A stretch of 51,436 nt of DNA from Pseudomonadota bacterium (GCA_021845865.1 JAJZVC010000019.1:1-51436); one strand, 5' to 3'; counted from the first letter of the stretch, positions 16,421 through 25,707 are shown. Notes: generated by a model not told the origin, from the letters alone. Numbers and translations: made by a program.

Positions 16421-18508
16421 ATGAAGGGACGTTCCTTCTCCCCAGGCAGAGACGTGGCCGCGCTCAGGCGCTGGCCGGGGTGGATATTGGGCATGGCCGG
16501 CCTGTGCGCCGGTGCCGCCGACGGACAGGAACTGCTGGCGGAAAACGCCTATCTCGGCGAGGTGCCGGTGGTGCTGACAGTATCCCGCCTGGCGCAGCCC
16601 CAGGACGAGGCGCCGGCGGCGGTGACGGTGATCGACCGGCAGATGATCAAGGATTCCGGCGCCTGGGAGCTGGCCGACGTCTTCCGCCTGGTGCCGGGGA
16701 TGTACGTGGCCTACCATGCGAGTTCGGCCTACACCACCAACAGCGCGGTGAGCTACCACGGCCTGTCGGACGCCTATTCCCGCCGGATGCAGGTGTTGGT
16801 GGACGGACGCTCGGTCTATTCCCCCCTTTTTGGCGGCGTGCTGTGGAGCGATATTCCCCTGGCCCTGGACGATATCGAGCGCATCGAGGTCATTCGCGGT
16901 CCCAATTCCGCCATGTACGGCGCTAATTCCTTCCTCGGCATCATCAACATCATCACCCGGCATTCGACGGAGGAGCAGGGCACTTTCCTGTCGGTCAGCA
17001 AGGGGACGGGACGCAGCGAGGGCGTGGCCCGCCACGGCGGCAGGATAGGCGATCTGAGCTACCGGGTGACGGCCAGCCTGCGCAACGACGATGGGCTGGA
17101 CGAACGGGTCGTCAACCCGATCCAGAACAACAATACCTGGGGTTACAACAAGACCGACGACAAGAAAATCCGCCTCCTGACCTTCCGCGCCGATTACCGG
17201 GCCAGCCCGGTGGACGAAGTGGAATTCCAGTTCGGCTACAACGGCGGCGACCGGCAGGAGGGGCTGGTGTCGGATGCTTTCTATCCCCGCTGGAAAAGCG
17301 TGGACAACCATTTCGAGTTGCTGCGCTGGCGCAGCCAGCTGGGGGTGGGAAACGAACTGTCGCTGCAGTTCTATCACAGCTACGAGGGGTCGAAGGATAC
17401 CCTGCTCAGCAACCCGGCCGAATCGGGCTATGCCGGACTGACCTACAATGCGGACATGATCGCCCAGCGATACGACCTGGAGGCCCAGCATACCTTTTCC
17501 CCCTCCGCCGCCACCCGCCTGGTGTGGGGCGGCAGCGCGCGCCTGGACAGGGTGTACTCGCCCCTCTACCTCAATCGGCAGCAGGCGGTCGCCTCCCATC
17601 TGTCCCGGCTGTTCGCCAACCTGGAATGGCGGGTCGAGCCCCGGTTGACGCTCAATGTCGGGGGAATGGCGGAGAACAACGATTTCACTGGCACCGATGT
17701 CATGCCCCGGGCCGCCCTCAACTGGCATTTCCTTCCCGGGCAGACCCTGCGGGTCGGCCGCTCCAGCGCGACCCGCACGCCTTCCCTGCTGGAGAGCAAG
17801 GCGGACTACCGTTTCCGGGTGCCCACCGGCTTTCCCGCCCCCCTTCCGGCCCAGGCTGACCTCATTTACCGTTATGCCGCCGCCACCCTCAAGCCGGAGC
17901 GCATCGTTTCCAGCGAGATCGGCTACCTGGGGGAGTTTTCCAGCGTCAAGGCCGATCTGCGCCTGTTCCGGGACGAGGTGTCGGACATGATCGGTTTCTA
18001 CCGCAACAACGTCTGCAACACCGTCGGCGGGCTCACTCCGGCGGGGGTGCTGTGTCTCGGCGGCAACAATTTCAGCATGCGCAATTCCGGCAACGCGGTC
18101 ATCAAGGGGTTCGAGGCCCAATTCGATTGGCGCCTGGGGCCCGATACGCGCCTCCTTTATGGCTTTTCCCATGCCAAGGTGTCCAGCAACGACGAGGATG
18201 GGACGCCCTATACCGCTTCCGTGCCCACCAACAGCCAGAATCTGATGGTGACCCACCGTTTCGGCTCCGGCTGGAGCGGCAGCCTGATGGGATACCAGGT
18301 GGGGGAGACGAAGGCCATCGGCGGCAGCCTGGTCAACAGCTACCGCCGCTGGGACGGCCGGGTCGCCAAGCAGTTCAAGATCGGCCGGAGCAATGCCGAG
18401 GCGGCCCTGATCGTGCAGAACCTGAGCAACGAGCGCTCCTGGGAGTACGATTTCGATAACCAGTTGCCCGGGCGCGCGGCCTGGGCGAATTTGCGGCTGG
18501 AGTACTGA
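16421..18508 (+). CDS. TonB-dependent outer-membrane receptor, copy 2
   Basis: A 695-residue paralogue of the preceding receptor, 15 bases downstream. The mature N-terminus (LGEVPVVLTVSRLAQP, then APAAVTVIDRQMIK) is almost identical to copy 1 at protein and DNA level; similarity falls in the barrel loops. An N-terminal signal sequence (LRRWPGWILGMAGLCAGAADG) targets the periplasm. A GAGGGGG ribosome-binding site lies about 10 bases before the ATG. A loop near residue 530 has a Cys pair (NNVCNTVGG...GVLCLGG) absent from copy 1, likely an extracellular disulfide loop. It ends in LRLEY, a normal aromatic barrel signature. Tandem duplication followed by loop divergence suggests two related ligands. 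Confidence 0.9.
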   Translation: MKGRSFSPGRDVAALRRWPGWILGMAGLCAGAADGQELLAENAYLGEVPVVLTVSRLAQPQDEAPAAVTVIDRQMIKDSGAWELADVFRLVPGMYVAYHASSAYTTNSAVSYHGLSDAYSRRMQVLVDGRSVYSPLFGGVLWSDIPLALDDIERIEVIRGPNSAMYGANSFLGIINIITRHSTEEQGTFLSVSKGTGRSEGVARHGGRIGDLSYRVTASLRNDDGLDERVVNPIQNNNTWGYNKTDDKKIRLLTFRADYRASPVDEVEFQFGYNGGDRQEGLVSDAFYPRWKSVDNHFELLRWRSQLGVGNELSLQFYHSYEGSKDTLLSNPAESGYAGLTYNADMIAQRYDLEAQHTFSPSAATRLVWGGSARLDRVYSPLYLNRQQAVASHLSRLFANLEWRVEPRLTLNVGGMAENNDFTGTDVMPRAALNWHFLPGQTLRVGRSSATRTPSLLESKADYRFRVPTGFPAPLPAQADLIYRYAAATLKPERIVSSEIGYLGEFSSVKADLRLFRDEVSDMIGFYRNNVCNTVGGLTPAGVLCLGGNNFSMRNSGNAVIKGFEAQFDWRLGPDTRLLYGFSHAKVSSNDEDGTPYTASVPTNSQNLMVTHRFGSGWSGSLMGYQVGETKAIGGSLVNSYRRWDGRVAKQFKIGRSNAEAALIVQNLSNERSWEYDFDNQLPGRAAWANLRLEY

Positions 18509-18513
18509 CGCTC

Positions 18514-19500
18514 ATGACGCATCGGTTTGGACATTGGGCAAGGTGGCGCCTGCCGGGGCTCGTGGCCCGGCTGGGATTGCTGCTGGCCGTCCTTGCCCAT
18601 GCGCCCGCGGTTCGTGCCCTGGACAACATCACCCTGGTGCTGAGCGAAGAGGGCCAGGCCTATACCGAGGTGGCCGACAAGATACGGCAGGTGGTGGGGC
18701 AGAAGAACGGACCCAAGGTGGAGACGCTGTCCCTGCAGGCCTTTCTCGGCCGCCAAGGGGAGATGGCCAAGGGCGGCTCCCGGGTGGTGGTGGCGGTGGG
18801 CCTGGCCGCCGCCCAGGCCGCCGCCGCCCTGGATTCCCGCGTTCCCGTCCTGTCGGTGCTGGTGCCCCGCGCCACCTTCGAAACCCTGGCCCGGGAGCGG
18901 GGGCGTCAGGGGGATAGCCGCGGCTTCTCGGCCATCTATCTCGACCAGCCCTTTGCCCGCCAATTGCAGCTGATCCGCTTCGCCCTGCCGGACCGCAGCC
19001 GGGTGGGCGTGCTGGCCGGCGCCGTGGCGGCGGAGCAACTGCCGCTCCTTCAGGCGGCGGGCAAGGGCAGCCGTCTCAAGATCAACGTGGAAAAGGTGAG
19101 CCGGGAGGACGATGTCATCCCCTCCCTGCGCCAGTTGCTGCGGGACAGCGACGTGCTGCTGGCGGTGCCGGACCCCTTGGTGTACAACCGCAACACCATC
19201 CAGGGCCTGTTGCTGACCACTTACCGCTACCAGATTCCGGTGGTCGGCTTCTCGCTTTCCTACGTGCGGGCGGGGGCGCTGGTGGCGGTCTATAGCGTGC
19301 CGCCCCAGATCGGCCAGCAGGTGGGGGAAATGCTCCTCGGCCTGGCTGGCGACAGGAATCCGGCCTTGCCGCCGCCCCAATACCCGAAATATTTCTCCGT
19401 CAGCGTCAACTACCAGGTGGCCCGTTCCATGGGCATCGAGGTGGATAACGAGGCGGTGCTGTACGACAAGGTCCGCCGGGCCGGGGAGCAGGAGCCATGA
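18514..19500 (+). CDS. Periplasmic ABC_sub_bind-family protein, without permease or ATPase
   Basis: A 328-residue exported protein of the ABC_sub_bind (PF04392-like) family. A signal peptide (RLGLLLAVLAHAPAVRA, cleavage before LDNI) is followed by two alpha/beta lobes: VVVAVGLAAAQAAAAL, VPVLSVLVPRATFE, RVGVLAG, then VLLAVPDPLVYNRNTIQGLLLTTYRYQIPVVGFSLSYV. Family members usually feed ABC importers, but no permease or ATPase gene is adjacent; it lies 5 bases after an outer-membrane receptor gene and overlaps (ATGA) a membrane GGDEF-EAL gene. A sensory role, binding a ligand delivered by the receptors and contacting the periplasmic domain of the GGDEF-EAL protein, is my inference. Ligand unknown. 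Confidence 0.85.
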   Translation: MTHRFGHWARWRLPGLVARLGLLLAVLAHAPAVRALDNITLVLSEEGQAYTEVADKIRQVVGQKNGPKVETLSLQAFLGRQGEMAKGGSRVVVAVGLAAAQAAAALDSRVPVLSVLVPRATFETLARERGRQGDSRGFSAIYLDQPFARQLQLIRFALPDRSRVGVLAGAVAAEQLPLLQAAGKGSRLKINVEKVSREDDVIPSLRQLLRDSDVLLAVPDPLVYNRNTIQGLLLTTYRYQIPVVGFSLSYVRAGALVAVYSVPPQIGQQVGEMLLGLAGDRNPALPPPQYPKYFSVSVNYQVARSMGIEVDNEAVLYDKVRRAGEQEP

Positions 19501-21554
19501 GGCACTGGGGAATCAAACGCCGCGTGATGATCCTGGCGCTGGTCCCGGCGACGCTGATTGCCGCCATGCTGGCGTTCAGCTTCATCCAGAGCGGCATCCG
19601 GGATCTGGACCTGTCCCTGCGCGAGCGGGGCCAGGCGATTGCCCGCCAGTTGGCGCCCGCCAGCGAATACGGTGTCTTTTCCGGCAACCGGGAAATTCTC
19701 CAGGCCCTGGCCCAGTCCACCATGCGGGAGGCGGACGTGAAAGCGGTGGTGGTGGCCGACAGCCGGGGCAAGGTGCTGGCGGTGAGCGGACGGCCGGGAA
19801 TCCCCGTGGCGGCCATGAGCGGGGCGGAGGGCGCGCCCCAGGTGATTGCCAGCGGCGGCAGTTCCCTCGCTTTCACCGCGCCGATCTACCAGAGCGAAAT
19901 CAACGTCGACGATTTCGCCCTGGCCGCCTTCGGCGAAACGGAAGCGGCCAAGGGCCGGGAACGCAAGATGCTCGGCTGGGTGAGCGTGGAGCTTTCCACC
20001 CGGGATACCGTCAACCGCCAGAAGCGGCTGGTGATCAGCAGCCTGGTGATTGCCCTGTTCGGCCTGATTGTCACCGCCCTGTTCGCCCTGCGTCTGTCCC
20101 GGGACGTGACCCAGCCTATCCTGCGCCTGGCCGGGGCGGTGCGGAAACTGGCGGAAGGCCGGCTCGATACCCGGGTGGAGTCCGATTCGCCGGGCGAGAT
20201 CGGTGAGCTGGAGGAGGGGATCAACATCATGGCCGCCAACCTCAAGGCGGCCCAGGAGAACCTTCAGGAGCGGATCGATGAGGCCACGGCCCTGCTGTCC
20301 CACCAGGCGAGCCACGACGTGCTGACCGGCCTGGTCAACCGGCGGGAATTCGAGAAGCGGATGGAACGGGCCCTGCGCAATGCCCGGGAGCAGGGGGGGC
20401 ACCATGTCCTGTGCTACATGGACCTGGACCGCTTCAAGATCGTCAACGATACCTGCGGCCACGTGGCGGGGGACGAGCTGCTGCGCCAGCTGGCCTTCCT
20501 GATGCGCAAGCGCCTGCGGGACCGGGATACCTTGGCACGCCTGGGGGGGGACGAGTTCGGCCTGCTGCTGGAGGGATGCAGCCAGGCGGACGCGCTTCGG
20601 GTGGCGGAGGATTTGCTGGCCATGGTGCGGGATTTCCGCTTCACCTGGCAGGACAAGGTGTTCAACGTGGGCTTGAGCATGGGGCTGGTGGCCCTGGGCG
20701 GCGCCAACGATTCCATCGCCGGCCTGTTGACGGCGGCGGATGCCGCCTGCTATGCCGCCAAGGAAAAAGGCCGCAACCGTATCCACGTCTACCAGGAAAC
20801 CGATGCGGGCCTGGTGCAGCGCAGCGGCGAAATGCAGTGGGTGTCGCGCCTCAACTTGGCGCTGGAGAAAAACCTGTTTTGCCTTTATCGCCAGCCCATC
20901 GTTTCCCTCAAGGGAGAAACCGAGCCGGCCTTCGAGGTGCTGTTGCGGATGAGGGACGAGAACGGCGAGATCACGCCTCCCATGGCCTTTATCCCTGCCG
21001 CCGAGCGCTTCGGCCTGATGCCGGCGATCGACCGCTGGGTGATCGATGCCGCTTTCGACACCATCCGCCGCCAAGGGGTCGGCAAGGGAACCTGTGCCAT
21101 CAACCTGTCCAGTTCCTCCCTCCTCGACCCGGGGCTGGCGGAGTATGTCCGTGCCGGATTGCAGCAGCATGGCATTCCCTCCCAGTGCGTCTGCTTCGAG
21201 ATCACCGAAATCGCCGCCATTGCCAACCTGTCGGAAACGCTGCCCCTGTTGCAGGAACTGAAGAAAATGGGCTGCCGTTTGGCATTGGACGATTTCGGCA
21301 GCGGCATGTCCTCCTTTGCCTATCTGAAAAACCTGCCGGTGGATTATTTGAAGATCGACGGCTCCTTCGTCCGTAACATGGCGGTGGCGCCGGTGGATTT
21401 CATGACGGTCCAATCCATCCACAACATCGCCGCGGCAATGGGCATCCGTACCGTGGCGGAATGGGTGGAAGACGAGGCCACGCTCAATCTCTTGCGGGAT
21501 ATCGGGGTCGATTACGTCCAGGGCAATTGGCTGGGGCGTCCCGAGCCGCTGTAA
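19497..21554 (+). CDS. Membrane c-di-GMP protein: periplasmic sensor-HAMP-GGDEF-EAL
   Basis: A 685-residue inner-membrane protein. Helices at about 11-32 and 178-200 enclose a periplasmic CHASE8-like domain (RERGQAIARQLAPASEYGVF), followed by HAMP (about 200-255). The GGDEF motif is intact at 350-354 with an RxxD inhibitory site (RDRD, 341-344). The phosphodiesterase domain has EVL in place of EAL at 480-482 but keeps the other expected residues: FEITE, LDDFGSGMSSF, YLKIDGSF, VAEWVE and YVQGNWLGRP. Both synthesis and hydrolysis of c-di-GMP are therefore possible. The start is an ATGA overlap with the periplasmic protein gene. The architecture resembles YfiN/TpbB, where a periplasmic partner controls the cyclase, with an EAL added. 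Confidence 0.93.
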   Translation: MRHWGIKRRVMILALVPATLIAAMLAFSFIQSGIRDLDLSLRERGQAIARQLAPASEYGVFSGNREILQALAQSTMREADVKAVVVADSRGKVLAVSGRPGIPVAAMSGAEGAPQVIASGGSSLAFTAPIYQSEINVDDFALAAFGETEAAKGRERKMLGWVSVELSTRDTVNRQKRLVISSLVIALFGLIVTALFALRLSRDVTQPILRLAGAVRKLAEGRLDTRVESDSPGEIGELEEGINIMAANLKAAQENLQERIDEATALLSHQASHDVLTGLVNRREFEKRMERALRNAREQGGHHVLCYMDLDRFKIVNDTCGHVAGDELLRQLAFLMRKRLRDRDTLARLGGDEFGLLLEGCSQADALRVAEDLLAMVRDFRFTWQDKVFNVGLSMGLVALGGANDSIAGLLTAADAACYAAKEKGRNRIHVYQETDAGLVQRSGEMQWVSRLNLALEKNLFCLYRQPIVSLKGETEPAFEVLLRMRDENGEITPPMAFIPAAERFGLMPAIDRWVIDAAFDTIRRQGVGKGTCAINLSSSSLLDPGLAEYVRAGLQQHGIPSQCVCFEITEIAAIANLSETLPLLQELKKMGCRLALDDFGSGMSSFAYLKNLPVDYLKIDGSFVRNMAVAPVDFMTVQSIHNIAAAMGIRTVAEWVEDEATLNLLRDIGVDYVQGNWLGRPEPL

Positions 21555-21570
21555 GGCTCGGCGGGAATAT

Positions 21571-21619
21571 CGGCTGGCCGCTTTTCCCGTGGATGCGGGC
21601 ACTGCGTGGCGGCCAGCCG
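21571..21619. repeat. 11-bp inverted repeat in the gap after the GGDEF-EAL gene
   Basis: CGGCTGGCCGC (21571-21581) and its exact complement GCGGCCAGCCG (21609-21619) enclose a smaller CCCG/CGGG hairpin. It begins 16 bases after the stop codon. There is no T-run, so it may be a factor-dependent terminator or a protein site. A further hairpin, CCGCCGC/GCGGCGG, is at 21683-21700, 24 bases before the next start codon. The 170-base gap shows no clear -35/-10 pair. Confidence 0.5.
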
Positions 21620-21724
21620 GACTTCTGTGTTAGTGTTTGAAGCGGCGGGGGAAAGCGGTTTCCCCGTCGCCGCCCGGCCCGACCGCCGCCAGCGCGGCGG
21701 CAATCCCACGGAATCCTTGGAAAA

Positions 21725-24700
21725 ATGGCGAAAATCGAGCTTCGCAACGTGAACCTGGTGGCCTATGCCGTGCTCGCGGCGGGGGCGCTGCTGACGCTCG
21801 CCGCCTGGCGCTACACCGTCGCCGAGGTGGAACGGAGCGAGCGCTATCAATTCGATTTCCGGGCGGGCCAGGTGGCGCAGGCCCTGGACCAGCGGATGCG
21901 GGCCTACACCGATATCCTCTACGGCCTCCAGGGGTTCTTCCTCCAACGGCAGGACGTCACGCCCGGCGAATTCCATCGCTACCTGGAAAAGACCCGCATC
22001 CGCGAGCGTTATCCGGGTATCCGCGCGGTCGGTTTCGTTCCCTATTTGAAGGCTGGCGAGAAGGCCGCCTTCGAGCAGCGCATGGCGAAAGACCGCTCGC
22101 TGGCGGCCCTCGGCTATCCCCGTTTCGCCATCCATCCTCCCGGGGGCCGGGCCGATTATTATCCTGTCGCCTATCTCGAACCGCTGCGGGGAAACGAGCA
22201 GGCTCTCGGCTTCGATATCGGCAGCGAGAGCGTGAGGCGCGAAGCGGCCTTGCGCGCGCGGGATACCGGGCAGGCGGCGGCCACCGGCCCCATCACCCTG
22301 GTCCATGAACCCGGCAGGCAAACGGCGTTTCTGTTGACGGTGCCCCTTTACCGCCAAAATCTTCCGCTGGATACGGTGGAGCGGCGGCGGCGGGCTTTCT
22401 ACGGTTTGGCGTACATGGCCTTCCGCACGGGGGATCTGGTTCGCGGCGCCGTTTCCGACGACCTGCTGCGGCAGGTCGGCCTGCGGATCAGCGATTACGG
22501 CTTGGCGGGGCAGCGCGGGGCGGCCGGAATGAGCCTGTATGCCTCGGACGGCGCGGAGAGCAGGGGGGCGCGGCAGCAGGCCGCCCTTGACGTGGGCGGC
22601 CGCCAGTGGCGCCTCGCCTTGACGGCAACGGCCCCCATGGTGGCCGAGTCGGAACTGCGCCGGCCCTGGTGGACGCTGGCTTTCGGGGTTGTCTCTTCCT
22701 TCTTGCTGTTCGCCGTGGTGCGGGCCTTGGCCGGTTCGCGCCGCCGGGCGGTGGAGTTGGCCGGCGAAATGACCCACAAGTTGCGGGAGAGCGAGACCCG
22801 CACCCGGGCGGTGTTGGACAATGTGCTGGACGGGGTCGTTACCATCGATGAAAGCGGCGCCATCCACTCATTCAACCGTTCCGCCGAGAGGATATTCGGC
22901 TATGGGGCCGAGGAGGTGATCGGCCGCAACGTCAAGCTGCTGATGCCGGAGCCTGACCGCAGCCGCCACGACGATTATCTGGCCGCCTATTGCCGGACCG
23001 GCCACAAAAAGGTGGTCGGCGTCGGCCGCGAGGTCCAGGGGCAGCGCAAGGATGGGGAGCTTTTCCCCATGAATCTTTCCGTCACGGAGATGCTTTTCGG
23101 CCAGCAGCGCTTTTTCGTCGGCCTGGTGCGGGACATTTCCCAGAGCCGCAAGGTGGAGGAGGAACTGCGGACGAGCCAGGCCAATTTCGCCAAGGCCCAG
23201 CAGTTGGCCCACATCGGCAACTGGCTGTGGGACCTGGAAACGGACCGCCTGACCTGGTCCGACGAAGCCTGCCGCATCTTCGGCCATGCGCCGCAGTCGT
23301 TCGTGCCGACCCTCGAGTTCCTGCGCCAAGCCGTCCATCCCGATGACCGCAACGCCCTGTTCCAGGCCCTGGACCATGCCATCAAGGATGGCGTGCCCTT
23401 TGCCATGGAGCACCGCGTCGTTCTGCCCAACGGGTCGGTTCGTTACGTCAGCGCATTGGGGGAGGTCGTTTACGGCGACGACGGCAAACCGCTCCAGATG
23501 CGCGGCACCGCGCAGGACATCACCGAGCGGAAAATGGCCCAGGAAGAGATCAGCCGCTTCAAGAACGTGCTCGACAACACCCTGGACATGATTTTCATGT
23601 TCGACCCCGACAGCCTGCGCATCGTCTATCTCAACAAGGGCATGGAGGAAGGCCTGGGCTACAGCCGGGAGGAGCTGCTGGGGATGGAGGCCTACGAAAT
23701 CAAGCCCCTGATGCCGGAGCAGGTGTTCCGTTCCCATATCGCCCCTCTCCTCTCCGGCGACCGCCAGTGGCTCAGCTACGAAACCACGCACCGGCGCAAG
23801 GACGGCAGCGACGTGCCGGTGGAAGAATTCCTCCAGATGGTGCGCCAGGAAGACGGCCAGGGCCTGTTCGTCGCCGTGGCGCGGGACCTGACCGAGCGGC
23901 GGCGGGTGGACAAGCTGAAGAGCGAGTTCATCTCCACCGTCAGCCACGAATTGCGCACGCCCATGACGTCCATCCGCGGCTCCTTGGGGCTGGTGATGGG
24001 CGGCGTGGCCGGCGAGCTCCCCCCCCAGGCGAGGTCCATGGTGGAAATCGCCTACAACAACAGCGAGCGCCTGGTGCGCCTGATCAACGACATCCTCGAC
24101 ATGGACAAGATCGAGAGCGGCAAGATGCGCCTCGATGTCCGGACCGTCGAGCTGCTGCCCTTGCTGGAACAGTCCCTCGAGGCAAACCGGGCCTATGGCG
24201 AACAGTATGGCGTCAAGTTCGCCCTCCACGGCGGGGAGGAGGGAATCAAGGTGCGGGTGGACAGCGACCGCCTGCTGCAGGTGATGGCGAACCTGATGTC
24301 CAACGCCGCCAAGTTCTCGCCGGCCGGCGAGGAAGTGGAAATCAGCGTCGCGGCCGGGGAGAAGAACGTGCGGGTGGCGGTGAAGGACCACGGGCCCGGC
24401 ATTCCGCAGGAATTCCGGGAGCGCATTTTCCGCAAGTTCTCCCAGGCCGATTCCTCGGATGCCCGCAGGAAGGGCGGCACCGGTCTCGGCCTGTCGATTT
24501 GCAAGGCATTGGTGGAACGGATGAACGGCGGCATCGGTTTTACGTCGAAGGAAGGGGAAGGCTCCACGTTCTTTTTCGACCTGCCCTTGGTCAAGGGGGG
24601 GCTGCCGGGGCCGTCCCAGCGGCTGCTGGTGTGCGAGGACAACAGCGACGTGGCCACGCAATTGAAGCAGATGCTGGCCCGCCATGGCTACCGGGTGGAC

Positions 24701-25333
24701 GTGGCCAGCAGCGCGGAAGCGGCAAAGGGCCTGCTGGCGCGGAACGCCTATAGCGCCATGACCCTGGACCTGATGCTGCCGGGGCAGGACGGCCTGTCCC
24801 TGGTGAGGGAGCTGCAGGCGGAGGGGTTCAAGGTCCCCGTGGTGGTGATTTCCGCCGTGGCGGGAGAGCGGCGGGACGATTCCGTGTCGGTGCTGGAATG
24901 GCTGGAGAAACCGGTACGGGCGGACCGCCTGCTGGAAGTGCTGAAAAACGGCGCCTTGCCGCCGCCCAAGCCCCTGATCCTGCACGTGGAGGACGAGGAA
25001 GACATCCGCCGCGTCCTGCATGGCTTGCTGGGCGGGGACGCGGAAGTGATCGGCGCCGGCACCAAGGCCGAGGCCGAGGCCTTGCTGGGGCAAAGGAATT
25101 TTGACTTGGTGGTGCTGGATATCGGCCTGCCCGACGGCTCCGGCCTCGAGGTGCTGGATTTCATGGCGGCGCGCCGCCTCGCCATCCCCGTGGTGCTGTT
25201 TTCCGCCCACGAGACCGGCCCCGAGGTAAACTCCAGGGTGGCGGCGGCGCTGGTCAAGTCGCGCTCGAGCAACAAGGAGTTGGAGGAAACCATCCACCGG
25301 GTCATGGAGCGGCGCTATGGCGAAACACGCTAG
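21725..25333 (+). CDS. Hybrid sensor histidine kinase: CHASE-PAS-PAS-PAS-HisKA-HATPase-REC-REC
   Basis: A 1202-residue membrane kinase. Helices at about 9-30 and 316-338 flank a periplasmic CHASE domain (GLQGFFLQRQDVTPGEF, RYPGIRAVGFVP). Three PAS domains follow (about 357-475, 480-605, 606-728). The first is FixL-like: MPEPDRSRHDDYL and VVGVGREVQGQRKDG, with His415 at the FixL heme-ligand position and Arg435 at the oxygen-sensing Arg position. HisKA has STVSHELRTP (His741); the ATPase has NLMSNAAKFSP, DHGPGIP and GGTGLGLSI. Two receivers have Asp1015 (LDLMLPG) and Asp1132 (LDIGLPDG). It likely starts a phosphorelay with the four genes downstream. ATG preceded by GGAAAA; overlaps the next gene by 17 bases. 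Confidence 0.92.
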   Translation: MAKIELRNVNLVAYAVLAAGALLTLAAWRYTVAEVERSERYQFDFRAGQVAQALDQRMRAYTDILYGLQGFFLQRQDVTPGEFHRYLEKTRIRERYPGIRAVGFVPYLKAGEKAAFEQRMAKDRSLAALGYPRFAIHPPGGRADYYPVAYLEPLRGNEQALGFDIGSESVRREAALRARDTGQAAATGPITLVHEPGRQTAFLLTVPLYRQNLPLDTVERRRRAFYGLAYMAFRTGDLVRGAVSDDLLRQVGLRISDYGLAGQRGAAGMSLYASDGAESRGARQQAALDVGGRQWRLALTATAPMVAESELRRPWWTLAFGVVSSFLLFAVVRALAGSRRRAVELAGEMTHKLRESETRTRAVLDNVLDGVVTIDESGAIHSFNRSAERIFGYGAEEVIGRNVKLLMPEPDRSRHDDYLAAYCRTGHKKVVGVGREVQGQRKDGELFPMNLSVTEMLFGQQRFFVGLVRDISQSRKVEEELRTSQANFAKAQQLAHIGNWLWDLETDRLTWSDEACRIFGHAPQSFVPTLEFLRQAVHPDDRNALFQALDHAIKDGVPFAMEHRVVLPNGSVRYVSALGEVVYGDDGKPLQMRGTAQDITERKMAQEEISRFKNVLDNTLDMIFMFDPDSLRIVYLNKGMEEGLGYSREELLGMEAYEIKPLMPEQVFRSHIAPLLSGDRQWLSYETTHRRKDGSDVPVEEFLQMVRQEDGQGLFVAVARDLTERRRVDKLKSEFISTVSHELRTPMTSIRGSLGLVMGGVAGELPPQARSMVEIAYNNSERLVRLINDILDMDKIESGKMRLDVRTVELLPLLEQSLEANRAYGEQYGVKFALHGGEEGIKVRVDSDRLLQVMANLMSNAAKFSPAGEEVEISVAAGEKNVRVAVKDHGPGIPQEFRERIFRKFSQADSSDARRKGGTGLGLSICKALVERMNGGIGFTSKEGEGSTFFFDLPLVKGGLPGPSQRLLVCEDNSDVATQLKQMLARHGYRVDVASSAEAAKGLLARNAYSAMTLDLMLPGQDGLSLVRELQAEGFKVPVVVISAVAGERRDDSVSVLEWLEKPVRADRLLEVLKNGALPPPKPLILHVEDEEDIRRVLHGLLGGDAEVIGAGTKAEAEALLGQRNFDLVVLDIGLPDGSGLEVLDFMAARRLAIPVVLFSAHETGPEVNSRVAAALVKSRSSNKELEETIHRVMERRYGETR

Positions 25334-25697
25334 ACGGCTATCGGTCTTGATCGTCGACGACGACACGCTGATGCGGCAAGCCCTGCGGACCATCCTGCAC
25401 GCGGGCGAGTTCGATATCGCCGGGGAGGCGTCCAACGGCGAGGACGCCATCAGCCAGTGCGTCAAGCAGAAACCCGACGTGGTGTTGCTGGACATCAACA
25501 TGCCCCGCCTGGACGGCATTACTGTCCTGGCTAGAATTCGCGCCGGCCTGCCGGCATGCAAGGTGATCATGATCAGTTCCAACGCCACGGCCGACCGGGT
25601 GCGGGAAGCCATGACGGGCGGCGCCGCCGGCTTCATCGTCAAGCCCTTCAACGCCGCGCGGGTGGTGCAGGAAATCAAAAGCCTGTTGAAGAAATAG
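25317..25697 (+). CDS. Single-domain response regulator 1
   Basis: A 126-residue CheY-like receiver with no output domain. Acidic pocket at Asp14-Asp16 (VDDD), phosphoacceptor Asp59 ([13 protein letters not shown]), switch Ser/Thr in MISSNA and Lys109 in FIVKPF, all intact. It overlaps the end of the preceding kinase gene by 17 bases, so it is in the same operon. It could shuttle phosphate between the hybrid kinases and the Hpt domain downstream or act on the flagellar motor; the sequence does not decide. Confidence 0.93.
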   Translation: MAKHARRLSVLIVDDDTLMRQALRTILHAGEFDIAGEASNGEDAISQCVKQKPDVVLLDINMPRLDGITVLARIRAGLPACKVIMISSNATADRVREAMTGGAAGFIVKPFNAARVVQEIKSLLKK

Positions 25698-25707
25698 GGA
25701 GAGAGAC

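Noticed and set aside
14426-18256. 1276-residue open frame antisense to both TonB receptor genes
   Set aside because: Low-complexity Gly/His/Arg-rich translation with no domain; a codon-bias shadow of two similar GC-rich genes.
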